Positions 6,337 to 12,847 of a DNA stretch of 20,517 nt are shown in pieces. The stretch's first letter is position 1. Each line of letters opens with the position of its first letter. Below the pieces are notes generated by a model. It worked only from the letters and a program-made list of their open reading frames with translations. It searched no databases and was not told where the DNA came from. This DNA comes from DATLTV01 sp035533375. GTDB taxonomy: Bacteria > Patescibacteriota > Minisyncoccia > UBA6257 > 2-01-FULL-56-20. A program made the translations under genes and the position numbers. The stretch is taken from contig DATLTV010000062.1 in assembly GCA_035533375.1 (NCBI GenBank), forward strand, positions 1-20,517, in the 5' to 3' direction.

Positions 6337-7071
6337 GTGCACAATGAGAATATTTTTGACGAGCGGGCGCAGCGCATCCTCCGCCACCTGAAAACCGATC
6401 TCCGCTACGGCGAACAGTTCCTGCCGCGGCCATTCTTCATCGAACTCACGGGTTCTCCGTCCGCCGGAAAAACGACGACCATCACCGAACTCGATAAATT
6501 CTTCCGGCGCCAGGGATTCCGCGTACTGCGCCCCCAGGAAGGCGCCGAGGTCATCCGCCACATCGAGCGGACGGCTCCCGTCTACAACATCCGCACGGGC
6601 CTTTATGCGCTCGAGATCCTCCTTGATCTTTCCCATAGCCACCAGTACGACGTCGTCATCTTCGACCGCTGCGTGTTCGATACGTACGCGTGGATGATGT
6701 ATTGGGAAGAAAAAGGAAAGCTCAGCGCGGAAGAGAGAAAACTTTTCCAAACGTTTTTTCTTTCCGATCTCTGGGAAGACAAGATCGACGCGGCGTATTT
6801 CTTCGTCTGCGATCCGGATGTCGCGATGAAACGCGAACTGCGCATCGCCCTGAGCCAGAAGCTCGGCGAAACCACGAATCCGGCGACCGTGAAAACGCTC
6901 GTCGAACGCTACCGGCGTGCGTTCGCGGAACTCTCGCCTTCGCACCCGCAGCTCCATCTCGTGGACACGACCGGCCTCCCCGAAGCAGGGATGATCGAGA
7001 AGATTGCGACGCATATCTTCGACATATTCGAACGCACGATCAACGCGCGCGAAAAAAAGGCGGCCCAATGA
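6337..7071 (+). CDS. P-loop kinase-like NTPase (nucleoside/thymidylate kinase fold)
   Basis: 244 aa from GTG 6337. Strand-loop FFIELTGSPSAGKTTTI is a full Walker A (Gly39-Thr46). VVIFDRCVFDTYAWMMYW contains the Asp-Arg motif (110-111) of deoxynucleoside and thymidylate kinases, and AAYFFVCDPDVAMKRE is the strand and arginine/lysine lid region. The C-terminal RYRRAFAEL and LVDTTG fit the same fold. It probably phosphorylates a nucleoside, nucleotide or small metabolite, but the substrate is unknown. The next gene, convergent, is a paralogue with matching segments in the same order but a degenerate P-loop and an added CYTH domain. A terminator begins inside the last codons. Confidence 0.8.
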   Translation: MHNENIFDERAQRILRHLKTDLRYGEQFLPRPFFIELTGSPSAGKTTTITELDKFFRRQGFRVLRPQEGAEVIRHIERTAPVYNIRTGLYALEILLDLSHSHQYDVVIFDRCVFDTYAWMMYWEEKGKLSAEERKLFQTFFLSDLWEDKIDAAYFFVCDPDVAMKRELRIALSQKLGETTNPATVKTLVERYRRAFAELSPSHPQLHLVDTTGLPEAGMIEKIATHIFDIFERTINAREKKAAQ

Positions 7072-7088
7072 GGGGCCGCATTTTATTT
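7061..7088 (+). terminator. Terminator overlapping the kinase stop codon
   Basis: CGGCCC (7061-7066) pairs with GGGCCG (7073-7078), followed by CATTTTATTT. The TGA stop (7069-7071) is in the loop. Confidence 0.7.
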
Positions 7089-7091
7089 GCA

Positions 7092-7138
7092 TCCTCGCTT
7101 TCTCGAGGATGGACTGCCGCCGCAGCGAAGCGGCGGCA
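7092..7138. other. Two tandem hairpins between the convergent kinase genes
   Basis: CATCCTCG/CGAGGATG (7091-7112 region) and GCCGCCGC/GCGGCGGC with a six-base loop (about 7116-7137) are both perfect 8-bp stems. On the minus strand no U-tract follows directly; they may insulate the two convergent transcripts. Confidence 0.5.
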
Positions 7139-7144
7139 CTCCGC

Positions 7145-8521
7145 TTATTTCTTTTTGAGCGCGAGCGCGAGATAGCTTCCCTCGACGATATCATCGAGGC
7201 CGAAGCCGAGTTTCTCCGCAAGCCGGAGCAATTCCTCGCTGTGCGTACTCTCGGACGAGCCGTGAGCGCGAAGCTCGCTGAAAGCGCCCAGCCCTTCGAC
7301 GTTATCGAGGTGCAGCGTGAACCATGAGTCGCCCGCCGAGGCTCCTTCAATATTGAAACAGCGCCGCGTTTTCTTGAGCGTGAGCAGTTCCGGATAACGG
7401 CCGCGGATGGCAAGGACGTCCTCCGCGTCGACTTCCATGGAAAGCGGCCGGCGATGGGAAAATATCCGATCGTTCTGCGGCCCTTTGTGGATGAATTTCC
7501 ACGCGTTCCCTTCTCTCCGCAGTCGGACGATCTCGTCAAAATACCCGTCCGAATCGGCTTTCTCCGGATGGGGATTCAGGTAGGTATCCTCCTGCTCCGC
7601 GGTGCCGATGGAAACGAATCCCGCGGATTCGATGGCGCGGAGCGAAGGATATCCCTTGAGCTTGAGCTGCTCCTCGAAATAGTCGTTATGCCGAGTCTGT
7701 TTTTCAATGAGGCTCGGCGACCGCGGCAGAAAACTTCCCGTACGCACGCCGAAGCGCTTGCAGATCGCGGGAAGGATGAGCCGCAGCAGTTCTCTCGCCG
7801 CTTGGCCGGGATCGGTGCAATCCGAAGTATCCAGCCGGAAGATCGGCAGGCCCGGCACATGCTTTTCGACGTCCGCGAGCACTTCCTCGTAAATCGCGAG
7901 TGACTGCACGAGCGAGGACTCGGACATATTCGAGCCGCGCTCCTGCGTGAGCGCCCCGTCATATTCCCGTTTGATCGCCACTTCGGGCGAACAAGTGAAA
8001 AAAACGAAGCTGTCGACAAGATCAAGCCGAAGCAGTTCGTAAATGCGCTGCTTCGCGCTTTCGTGGTGCGCGGCGCTGTACAATCCTTTCCGCGTCCCCC
8101 GCTCATACCAGTAGAGCATGTCGATCAGGCCGCGGCTCAGGATCGCAACATGGAAACTCCGGTCGGTGGCAAGATTCAGGACATAATCCTCGACCCCCGC
8201 GAGATGCCGCGCCTGGAACACAATCGGGCTTTCGCTCGATTTATTGCGGATCTCCGCGAGCTCGGCCGTTTCCGGCGGGCAAAACGTATTGAACTTGCAG
8301 CGGCGGAACGGCTGCTCCACCCGCGTCGTCGTCGATGTTTTCATCGTTTTCGCGATGCCGAAAAAATCCATGAGAATCGTTTTCGGCGCCGGTTCGCTTT
8401 TCCTCGCCGGCACGTCGATCTTCTTGAACAGCGCCGCGAGAATGAGGGAAATCTCTTCGTCTCCGAGCGGTTCATTCGTAAGCGTAAAATCCGTGACGGA
8501 CGTATTGCGTGCAGCGGTCAT
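7145..8521 (-). CDS. Degenerate P-loop kinase fused to a CYTH domain
   Basis: 458 aa from ATG 8521, chosen because GGAGG lies 8 nt upstream. Residues about 45-255 align by eye with the neighbouring kinase: TILMDFFGIAKTMKTSTTT (P-loop with the glycine before Lys changed to Met), AILSRGLIDMLYWYERG (Asp-Arg motif changed to Ser-Arg), and SFVFFTCSPEVAIKREYD. Residues about 290-458 resemble a CYTH triphosphate-tunnel domain: EQEDTYLN, IVRLRREG, KFIHKGP, LKKTRRCF, FTLHLDNVEGLGAFSEL. The usual N-terminal ExExK strand is not obvious. CYTH enzymes act on triphosphates (thiamine triphosphatase, class IV adenylate cyclase, tripolyphosphatase); kinase-CYTH fusions are known in plant TTM proteins. I infer a nucleotide or polyphosphate function with an inactive or altered kinase half. 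Confidence 0.75.
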   Translation of the reverse strand: MTAARNTSVTDFTLTNEPLGDEEISLILAALFKKIDVPARKSEPAPKTILMDFFGIAKTMKTSTTTRVEQPFRRCKFNTFCPPETAELAEIRNKSSESPIVFQARHLAGVEDYVLNLATDRSFHVAILSRGLIDMLYWYERGTRKGLYSAAHHESAKQRIYELLRLDLVDSFVFFTCSPEVAIKREYDGALTQERGSNMSESSLVQSLAIYEEVLADVEKHVPGLPIFRLDTSDCTDPGQAARELLRLILPAICKRFGVRTGSFLPRSPSLIEKQTRHNDYFEEQLKLKGYPSLRAIESAGFVSIGTAEQEDTYLNPHPEKADSDGYFDEIVRLRREGNAWKFIHKGPQNDRIFSHRRPLSMEVDAEDVLAIRGRYPELLTLKKTRRCFNIEGASAGDSWFTLHLDNVEGLGAFSELRAHGSSESTHSEELLRLAEKLGFGLDDIVEGSYLALALKKK

Positions 8522-8554
8522 AGAACGTTCCTCCGTTTCAAAACTCCTGCCTGC

Positions 8555-8584
8555 ATCGTACTCGGGAATCCGAACGCGTGTCAA
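8555..8584 (-). promoter_or_regulatory. Promoter for the kinase-CYTH gene
   Basis: Minus strand: -35 TTGACA (8579-8584), 18-bp spacer, -10 TACGAT (8555-8560). It is divergent from the ftsK promoter 27 bp away. Confidence 0.65.
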
Positions 8585-8610
8585 TTATTCCCTCCTGCAC
8601 CGATATTTTA

Positions 8611-8639
8611 TTGAAATCCCCGCGATTTTCGAGTACATT
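8611..8639 (+). promoter_or_regulatory. Promoter for ftsK, leaderless or nearly so
   Basis: -35 TTGAAA (8611-8616), 17-bp spacer, -10 TACATT (8634-8639). The ATG at 8649 lies 10 bp after the -10, so the predicted leader is 0-3 nt. Confidence 0.5.
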
Positions 8640-8648
8640 TATAGGGAT

Positions 8649-10808
8649 ATGGCAAAGAAAGAAGATCGCGTCGAGAGAACAGCCGCGCGGCGTCGGCTGG
8701 CCGCAAGCGAGGCCCGCTATCGATTGCACCCGGACACCCAAAAAAGCATTTGGGCGATCGCGTTTTTATGCGCCGCGGTACTCCTCACGCTCGCCGCGTT
8801 CACGGAAGCGGGGCCGCTCGGGGCTTCCATCTACGGCGGTCTCTACACCCTTCTCGGTTATGGCTATTTCATCCTCCCGACGTGCCTCGCGTTCGCCGCG
8901 GCGATCTTCCTTTTCGGCAAGCGGGAACGGTTCATGGGCATCACGCTCGCGGGCATCGGGCTCATCATCCTCTCGGTCCTCGCTTTGATCGACATCAGCC
9001 AGGCGAACGGCGGCGGCATGCTCGGGATCGCTCTGGGATCGCTCAAATATCCGTTCGGCCCGATTGCGGCAACTATGATCAACGTTTTCATACTCGTGAT
9101 CGGCGGGATCGTCGCGGCGAACGTGCCGCTCAAGTTCAGGATGCCGAAAAAAGCGCTGCGCTCGTCGCCCGTCATCACCGGCGGAGAAACGGAAACGCCC
9201 GAAGCACCCGAAACGTTTGCTGACAAAAAATCAACAAAGAAAAAAACTGATGGTGAAAAAGACGGGGTTGAAGAAGAGGAAAAATCGGAAACGGAAAGCG
9301 GAGCGATGATCGCGAAATCCGCGGCAGCGAAAACACCGGCGAAGAAAATGCCGACGCTGAAATTCGAGAATTACGTCCCGCCGCCGCTCTCGCTACTCAA
9401 GTCCGCGAGCGACAAGCCGACGACGGGCGATCTCCTCGCGAACGCGAATGTGATCAAGCGCACGCTCGATTCCTTCGGCATTCCCGTCGAAATGGGCGAG
9501 ATCAACATCGGGCCGTCGGTCACGCGCTACACGCTGAAACCCGCCGAAGGCGTGAAGCTCTCGCGCATCACGGCGCTGAACCAGGACCTCGCACTCGCCT
9601 TGGCCGCGCATCCGATCCGCATCGAAGCGCCGATTCCGGGGAAATCGCTCGTGGGAATCGAAGTGCCGAACAAAGCGGCGGCGCTCGTGCGCCTGGGATC
9701 GCTCATGGGCTATCCGGAATTCCAAAAAGCGGGACCGCTGGGCTTTGTCCTCGGGCGCGACGTGTCCGGCGAGCCGACCTTCGCGAACATCGAGAAGATG
9801 CCGCATCTTTTGGTCGCGGGCGCGACGGGTGCGGGAAAATCGATCATGATCCATTCGCTCCTCACTTCGCTTCTCTATAAAAATTCGCCGGCGACGCTGA
9901 AGCTCATCTTGATCGACCCGAAACGCGTGGAGCTCACAAGCTACCATGGCCTGCCGCATCTCGTTTCTCCCGTCGTCACCGAAAGCAAGAAAGCGGTCGG
10001 CGTGTTCCGCTGGGCGATCGCCGAAATGGACCGGCGCTACGAGCTCCTGCTCCAGGCCTCGAGCCGCGACATCAAAAGCTACAACGGATCGCACCCGAAC
10101 GAACCGCTCCCCTATCTATTAATAGTGGTGGACGAGCTCGCGGACCTCATGAGCACCTACGGGCGCGAAGTGGAGGGCTCGATCGTGCGGCTTGCGCAGA
10201 TGGCGCGGGCGACCGGCATCCACCTCGTGCTTTCGACCCAGCGGCCGTCGGTCGAGGTGATCACGGGGCTCATTAAAGCGAACATCACGTCGCGCATCGC
10301 CCTCCAGGTCGCAAGCCAGATCGATTCGCGCACCATTTTGGACACCGCGGGCGCGGAAAAGCTCCTCGGCCGCGGCGACCTGCTCTTTATTTCGTCCGAC
10401 CTTTCAAAACCGAAACGCGTGCAGAGCTCGTACATCACGGAAGAAGAAATCGCGGCGGTCACGAACTTCATCCGCGACAATAACCAATCCATCGTCGAAG
10501 CCGTAGCCGGAGCGGCGCCGAGTTTTCCCGCCGAAGGCGGATCCGCTCCGGCCGGAGAGAGCGGCGACGTCTTCGACAACTACCTAGAAGACGCCGAGGA
10601 CGACGAGATGCTGAACGAAGCAATCCGCGTCATCGCCGAAGCGAAAAAAGCGTCCGCATCGCTCCTCCAGCGTCGGCTCAAAGTCGGCTACGCCCGCGCG
10701 GCGCGGCTCCTCGACCTCATGGAGGGCATCGACCTCATCGGCCCCGGCGACGGCGCCAAACCTCGCGAAGTATTCATGGACAAGATCGAAGACCGGATGA
10801 ATGCGTAA
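8649..10808 (+). CDS. ftsK: DNA translocase FtsK/SpoIIIE
   Basis: 719 aa. FtsK pumps chromosomal DNA at the division septum and activates Xer recombination at dif. About four hydrophobic helices lie at residues 34-53, 61-90, 96-114 and 139-160, then a charged low-complexity linker (about 165-245, rich in K, E, T). The motor follows: an alpha domain near 250-330, Walker A GATGAGKS at 391-398, Walker B LLIVVDELADLM with Asp495, and RATGIHLVLSTQRPSVEVITG. The C-terminal gamma winged helix is at about 655-719 (LLQRRLKVGYARAARLLDLME). ATG 8649 (MAKKEDRVERTAARRR) begins before the first helix; an upstream in-frame extension overlaps the divergent gene and is rejected. A Xer recombinase lies about 9 kb downstream. 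The linker is short compared with E. coli. Confidence 0.95.
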   Translation: MAKKEDRVERTAARRRLAASEARYRLHPDTQKSIWAIAFLCAAVLLTLAAFTEAGPLGASIYGGLYTLLGYGYFILPTCLAFAAAIFLFGKRERFMGITLAGIGLIILSVLALIDISQANGGGMLGIALGSLKYPFGPIAATMINVFILVIGGIVAANVPLKFRMPKKALRSSPVITGGETETPEAPETFADKKSTKKKTDGEKDGVEEEEKSETESGAMIAKSAAAKTPAKKMPTLKFENYVPPPLSLLKSASDKPTTGDLLANANVIKRTLDSFGIPVEMGEINIGPSVTRYTLKPAEGVKLSRITALNQDLALALAAHPIRIEAPIPGKSLVGIEVPNKAAALVRLGSLMGYPEFQKAGPLGFVLGRDVSGEPTFANIEKMPHLLVAGATGAGKSIMIHSLLTSLLYKNSPATLKLILIDPKRVELTSYHGLPHLVSPVVTESKKAVGVFRWAIAEMDRRYELLLQASSRDIKSYNGSHPNEPLPYLLIVVDELADLMSTYGREVEGSIVRLAQMARATGIHLVLSTQRPSVEVITGLIKANITSRIALQVASQIDSRTILDTAGAEKLLGRGDLLFISSDLSKPKRVQSSYITEEEIAAVTNFIRDNNQSIVEAVAGAAPSFPAEGGSAPAGESGDVFDNYLEDAEDDEMLNEAIRVIAEAKKASASLLQRRLKVGYARAARLLDLMEGIDLIGPGDGAKPREVFMDKIEDRMNA

Positions 10809-10816
10809 TCAGCCCG

Positions 10817-10866
10817 GGCATAGCCGGGGCTTAGCTTGGGCTAAGCGAGGCATAGCCGGGGCTTAG
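10817..10866. repeat. Direct repeat with central palindrome after ftsK
   Basis: GGCATAGCCGGGGCTTAG occurs twice exactly (10817-10834, 10849-10866), 32 bp apart. Between them GCTTAG-CTTGGG-CTAAGC (10829-10846) can form a hairpin. There is no clear U-tract, so a terminator function is uncertain. Confidence 0.7.
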
Positions 10867-10929
10867 AGGGTCCGCCATCATTCCCGCAAAACTTGGTGAG
10901 GGCCGGAAACCGTGCTTTTAATATCCCCC

Positions 10930-10959
10930 GTCGTCCCCGCAAAGGCGGGGATCCATGCT
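10930..10959. repeat. Single REP-like unit
   Basis: GTCGTCCCCGC-AAAG-GCGGGGATCCATGC: one copy of the palindromic unit that is dimerised before pnp and the cysteine desulfurase. It lies in the 249-nt space between ftsK and the next gene, which has no ORF I can support. Confidence 0.65.
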
Positions 10960-10976
10960 TCTAATTTCTAAAGCCA

Positions 10977-10999
10977 TTCGAATCCTGTCCTGCGCACGA
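10977..10999 (+). other. Possible remnant of a tRNA 3' end
   Basis: TTCGAATCCTGTCCTGCGCA reads like a T-loop, T-stem 3' strand, acceptor 3' strand and discriminator base, followed by CGA where CCA would be expected. No 5' part of a tRNA is present, so it is at most a fragment such as an old integration scar. Confidence 0.25.
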
Positions 11000-11002
11000 G
11001 AT

Positions 11003-11031
11003 TTGCTTCTTTCGATTCTTGGCCATATAAT
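11003..11031 (+). promoter_or_regulatory. Promoter for the 104-aa membrane protein
   Basis: -35 TTGCTT (11003-11008), 17-bp spacer, perfect -10 TATAAT (11026-11031). The leader is about 20 nt and holds the SD. Confidence 0.7.
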
Positions 11032-11057
11032 TGCTTTAGCATTTTTTGAGGAGGCAT

Positions 11058-11372
11058 ATGTTTCTCGCTATGAAAGGCAGACATCGTGGCCCCACGCTTC
11101 TCCCTGAAACCGGGGGTGAGAACGCTTGTTACCTTGGCGGCATTATCGCAGTATTTGCAGGATTTTTTTTCATGTTTACCGCTATGATGTTCATCCAGGG
11201 CACCGTCGTCGGTGCGCCAGTTTTTCCTCAAGCACACCCCTTCGTTTGGTTTCTCATCGGCATCGTCCTGTTAGCGATAGGTGCAGAAATCGTTCTTTGG
11301 ACCGATGCGCGCCAATGGCGACGCACGAAAGCAGCACGCGCCGCACAAACTGGAACCACTAAAGCTACCTAA
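11058..11372 (+). CDS. Small two-helix membrane protein, unknown function
   Basis: Not recognised. 104 aa from ATG 11058 (MFLAMKGRHRG), with GAGGAGG 3 nt upstream; the next ATG (11070) is further from the SD. The N-terminal 20 residues are basic and polar. Hydrophobic helices lie at about 24-47 (ACYLGGIIAVFAGFFFMF) and 61-81 (PFVWFLIGIVLLAIGAEIVL). A short loop joins them and a basic tail (DARQWRRTKAARAAQ) follows. Both ends are probably cytoplasmic. It is monocistronic, with its own -10 TATAAT promoter and a terminator that starts inside the last codons. It resembles the 101-aa protein at 19013 in layout (SD-led, helix-rich, own terminator) but not in sequence. Confidence 0.7.
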   Translation: MFLAMKGRHRGPTLLPETGGENACYLGGIIAVFAGFFFMFTAMMFIQGTVVGAPVFPQAHPFVWFLIGIVLLAIGAEIVLWTDARQWRRTKAARAAQTGTTKAT

Positions 11373-11386
11373 TAGGTAGCTTTTTT
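11361..11386 (+). terminator. Terminator overlapping the stop codon
   Basis: AAAGCTACC (11361-11369) pairs perfectly with GGTAGCTTT (11375-11383) around TAATA, ending in six T. The TAA stop is in the loop. Confidence 0.9.
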
Positions 11387-11402
11387 ATCACGCTTCAATC
11401 AA

Positions 11403-11431
11403 CATTGTTCGAAAATCGTCCGCTCCCGCGC
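11403..11431. repeat. 29-bp repeat, copy 1
   Basis: CATTGTTCGAAAATCGTCC... to CCCGCGC matches 11779-11807 at 27 of 29 positions. It lies between two convergent terminators. Confidence 0.75.
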
Positions 11432-11432
11432 G

Positions 11433-11464
11433 CAAAATAAAAAGCTATTCCGGTTCGGAATAGC
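11433..11464 (-). terminator. Terminator overlapping the stop of the 84-aa gene
   Basis: Minus strand: GCTATTCCG pairs with CGGAATAGC around AAC (11444-11464), followed by TTTTTATTTT. The stop codon lies inside the stem. Confidence 0.9.
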
Positions 11465-11699
11465 TTGCATTACTAATTTTTTGAAGGACAGCCTTTCCTT
11501 TGGCGGTAATGCGGAGAGCGATTCGATAGCTTTCGACTTCGCCGCTTTGCATCCTGTCGACTCTTTTTGTTCGCACAAGACCTTTCTCGATGCAAAGATT
11601 TACAGTGTGAGCCCCGATCCCTTCCGGAAGTTTGTTGAAGGTATACCACCCGATATCCACGGCAATCATGCGAAGGAATCTCTTAACGCGCCGGTTCAT
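11445..11699 (-). CDS. Small winged-helix-like protein, unknown function
   Basis: 84 aa from ATG 11699, with GGAGG 6 nt upstream. The protein is basic and soluble. The N-terminal helix is RRVKRFLRMIAVDIGWYTF. GIGAHTVNLCIEKGLVRTKRV looks like a recognition-helix region, and YRIALRITAKGKAVLQKI resembles the wing and closing helix of MarR/PadR-like winged helices (compare the common YRLTEKGR pattern). I infer a small DNA-binding or scaffold protein with low certainty. It is divergent from the 88-aa gene at 11873, with both promoters in the 173-nt gap, so regulation of that neighbour or of itself is possible. Confidence 0.6.
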   Translation of the reverse strand: MNRRVKRFLRMIAVDIGWYTFNKLPEGIGAHTVNLCIEKGLVRTKRVDRMQSGEVESYRIALRITAKGKAVLQKISNASYSEPE

Positions 11700-11731
11700 T
11701 TCTGCCCTCCGACATAAAACCGACTAAATTC

Positions 11732-11760
11732 AGCCTACCCAAGATCTCCTTAAGTGGCAA
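11732..11760 (-). promoter_or_regulatory. Promoter for the 84-aa gene
   Basis: Minus strand: -35 TTGCCA (11755-11760), 17-bp spacer, weaker -10 TAGGCT (11732-11737). Confidence 0.45.
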
Positions 11761-11778
11761 TACGTTCTTTTGTTGCAG

Positions 11779-11807
11779 CATCGTTCGAAGATCGTCCGCT
11801 CCCGCGC
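11779..11807. repeat. 29-bp repeat, copy 2
   Basis: CATCGTTCGAAGATCGTCC... to CCCGCGC; 27 of 29 identical to 11403-11431. It ends 7 bp before the -35 box of the 88-aa gene. A weaker third match (ATCGTTCGAACATCGTTGC) lies near 12200-12230. Confidence 0.7.
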
Positions 11808-11813
11808 AAAGGT

Positions 11814-11842
11814 TTGACAAAAATATCAATTTCTGCTATTAT
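11814..11842 (+). promoter_or_regulatory. Strong promoter for the 88-aa gene
   Basis: -35 TTGACA (11814-11819), 17-bp spacer, extended -10 TGCTATTAT (TATTAT at 11837-11842). Confidence 0.85.
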
Positions 11843-11872
11843 CTCAGCAGCAAAATTGGAAGAGGGGGCTCT

Positions 11873-12139
11873 ATGCAATTTACGGTGTATTTTAGGGTCG
11901 AGCGGAAATCGGTGGTCATTTGGAAGGATGATCGAGGCAATGGGCCAAAGATCGTCTCGAGTAGCCTAACGAATAGTTCGGTCATCCGCGACCACATTGT
12001 GATCGAAGCGGCCTCGCAAGAGGAAGCCGACAAATTCGCGAAAAAACTGCTTCGGCAGAAAGCGCTGCAGCTTGAGACGCGCGTTGTTGCCGTTCACGGC
12101 GAGGAGAAAGACAACGCGATCCGCCGTGCGAACGCCTAG
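11873..12139 (+). CDS. Small soluble protein, unknown function
   Basis: Not recognised. 88 aa from ATG 11873, with a purine-rich GAGGGGG SD 4 nt upstream. The pattern is beta-rich in the N-terminal half (MQFTVYFRVERKSVVIWKD, DHIVIEAAS), then a helix QEEADKFAKKLLRQKALQL, a strand TRVVAVHG and a charged tail. It has no membrane segment or cysteine. The order strand-(AxxxEAD/AEQEA) helix resembles the 98-aa protein at 13614, which hints at a shared small alpha/beta fold, though identity is low. It is monocistronic with a near-consensus promoter and a strong terminator, so it is probably well expressed. Confidence 0.65.
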   Translation: MQFTVYFRVERKSVVIWKDDRGNGPKIVSSSLTNSSVIRDHIVIEAASQEEADKFAKKLLRQKALQLETRVVAVHGEEKDNAIRRANA

Positions 12140-12158
12140 TAATTTAGATTCAAACCGT

Positions 12159-12192
12159 ACGCCACTCTCCGGAAGAGGGTGGCGTTTTTTAT
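12159..12192 (+). terminator. Terminator of the 88-aa gene
   Basis: ACGCCAC plus CTC pairs with GAG plus GTGGCGT (one bulged G), followed by TTTTTTATT (T-run from 12185). Confidence 0.85.
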
Positions 12193-12240
12193 TATCTCCG
12201 GAATCGTTCGAACATCGTTGCATGCTCTCCCGTACACGAA

Positions 12241-12271
12241 CAAAAAAGCCCGCTGCAATTTTCGCAACGGG
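12241..12271 (-). terminator. Terminator of the 153-aa membrane gene
   Basis: Minus strand: CCCGTTGC pairs with GCAGCGGG (one G-U) around GAAAATT, then C and TTTTTTG. The stem ends 11 nt past the TGA stop. Confidence 0.85.
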
Positions 12272-12282
12272 TCTTAGCGGGG

Positions 12283-12744
12283 TCATAGTCCAAGATCATC
12301 GGCAAGCTGCGCCATGCCCGGCTCGGGATTCTCCGACGTTCTCAACGGAAGATCTGCGGACAGTTCCGGTCCGGGACACAACTCGTCCTCGAGGGTTTTG
12401 AGATCGTAATACACGACCTCGCCCGTTTCGGTGTTCACGCTCATCGCGACGCCGCGCCGCAATGCGTTTGCAAAAGCCGAATTGGTATTTGCCTTCCTCA
12501 ATTTCCGAAGAACCCTGCGCGTCCGAATCTCGTTATGAAGAAGGAGTGCGGGGATCGCAAGATAAAGTGCGATGGAATAGACAAGGGCAATTCCCAAACC
12601 CTTGCAGGCGCCCACGAACGAATCCCCGGACGGCTTTCTTTTGTTGAATAAAACGATCCGGGCTCCGTGCAATGCAAGCAGCAGTACGGATGCGGCGGAA
12701 GCAAGGCACAGTATTCCAATCACGGCAAAGATGCGATACGGCAT
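12283..12744 (-). CDS. Two-helix membrane protein with cytosolic tail, unknown function
   Basis: Not recognised. 153 aa from ATG 12744, chosen because GGAGG lies 4 nt upstream; an upstream in-frame ATG (12798) has no SD. Hydrophobic helices are at about 4-28 (IFAVIGILCLASAASVLLLAL) and 46-70 (GLGIALVYSIALYLAIPALLL), separated by a basic loop (FNKRKPSGDS). The tail starts with RTRRVLRKLRKAN, then VAMSVNTETGEVVYYDLKTLEDEL and an acidic, proline-containing end (ELSADLPLRTSENPEPGMAQLADDLGL). The positive-inside pattern puts the tail in the cytoplasm. It is divergent from the RodZ-like gene (103 nt between starts), so both face the same regulatory gap. Confidence 0.65.
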   Translation of the reverse strand: MPYRIFAVIGILCLASAASVLLLALHGARIVLFNKRKPSGDSFVGACKGLGIALVYSIALYLAIPALLLHNEIRTRRVLRKLRKANTNSAFANALRRGVAMSVNTETGEVVYYDLKTLEDELCPGPELSADLPLRTSENPEPGMAQLADDLGL

Positions 12745-12772
12745 ATTTCCTCCGAGCGGGTTCGCGAACAGC

Positions 12773-12801
12773 TGAGGAGAAATTAACATCGTTTTCACTT
12801 C
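12773..12801 (-). promoter_or_regulatory. Possible promoter for the 153-aa membrane gene
   Basis: Minus strand: TTGACG as -35 and TAATTT preceded by TGT as an extended -10, about 17 bp apart. The -10 is a weak match. Confidence 0.35.
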
Positions 12802-12811
12802 GCGTCAAAGA

Positions 12812-12840
12812 TTGATTATTCCCCCGCTTGGCGTTAGAAT
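12812..12840 (+). promoter_or_regulatory. Leaderless promoter of the rodZ-like gene
   Basis: -35 TTGATT (12812-12817), 17-bp spacer, -10 TAGAAT (12835-12840). The ATG follows after exactly 7 nt (12848), where transcription would start. Confidence 0.75.
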
Positions 12841-12847
12841 TCCACTC

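Noticed and set aside
6301..7539. A 412-codon minus-strand frame opposite the kinase gene
   Set aside because: It is antisense to a gene with Walker A, SD and terminator; composition is typical of a shadow frame.
9393..10094. A 233-codon minus-strand frame opposite ftsK
   Set aside because: Antisense shadow of the FtsK motor domain without recognisable motifs.
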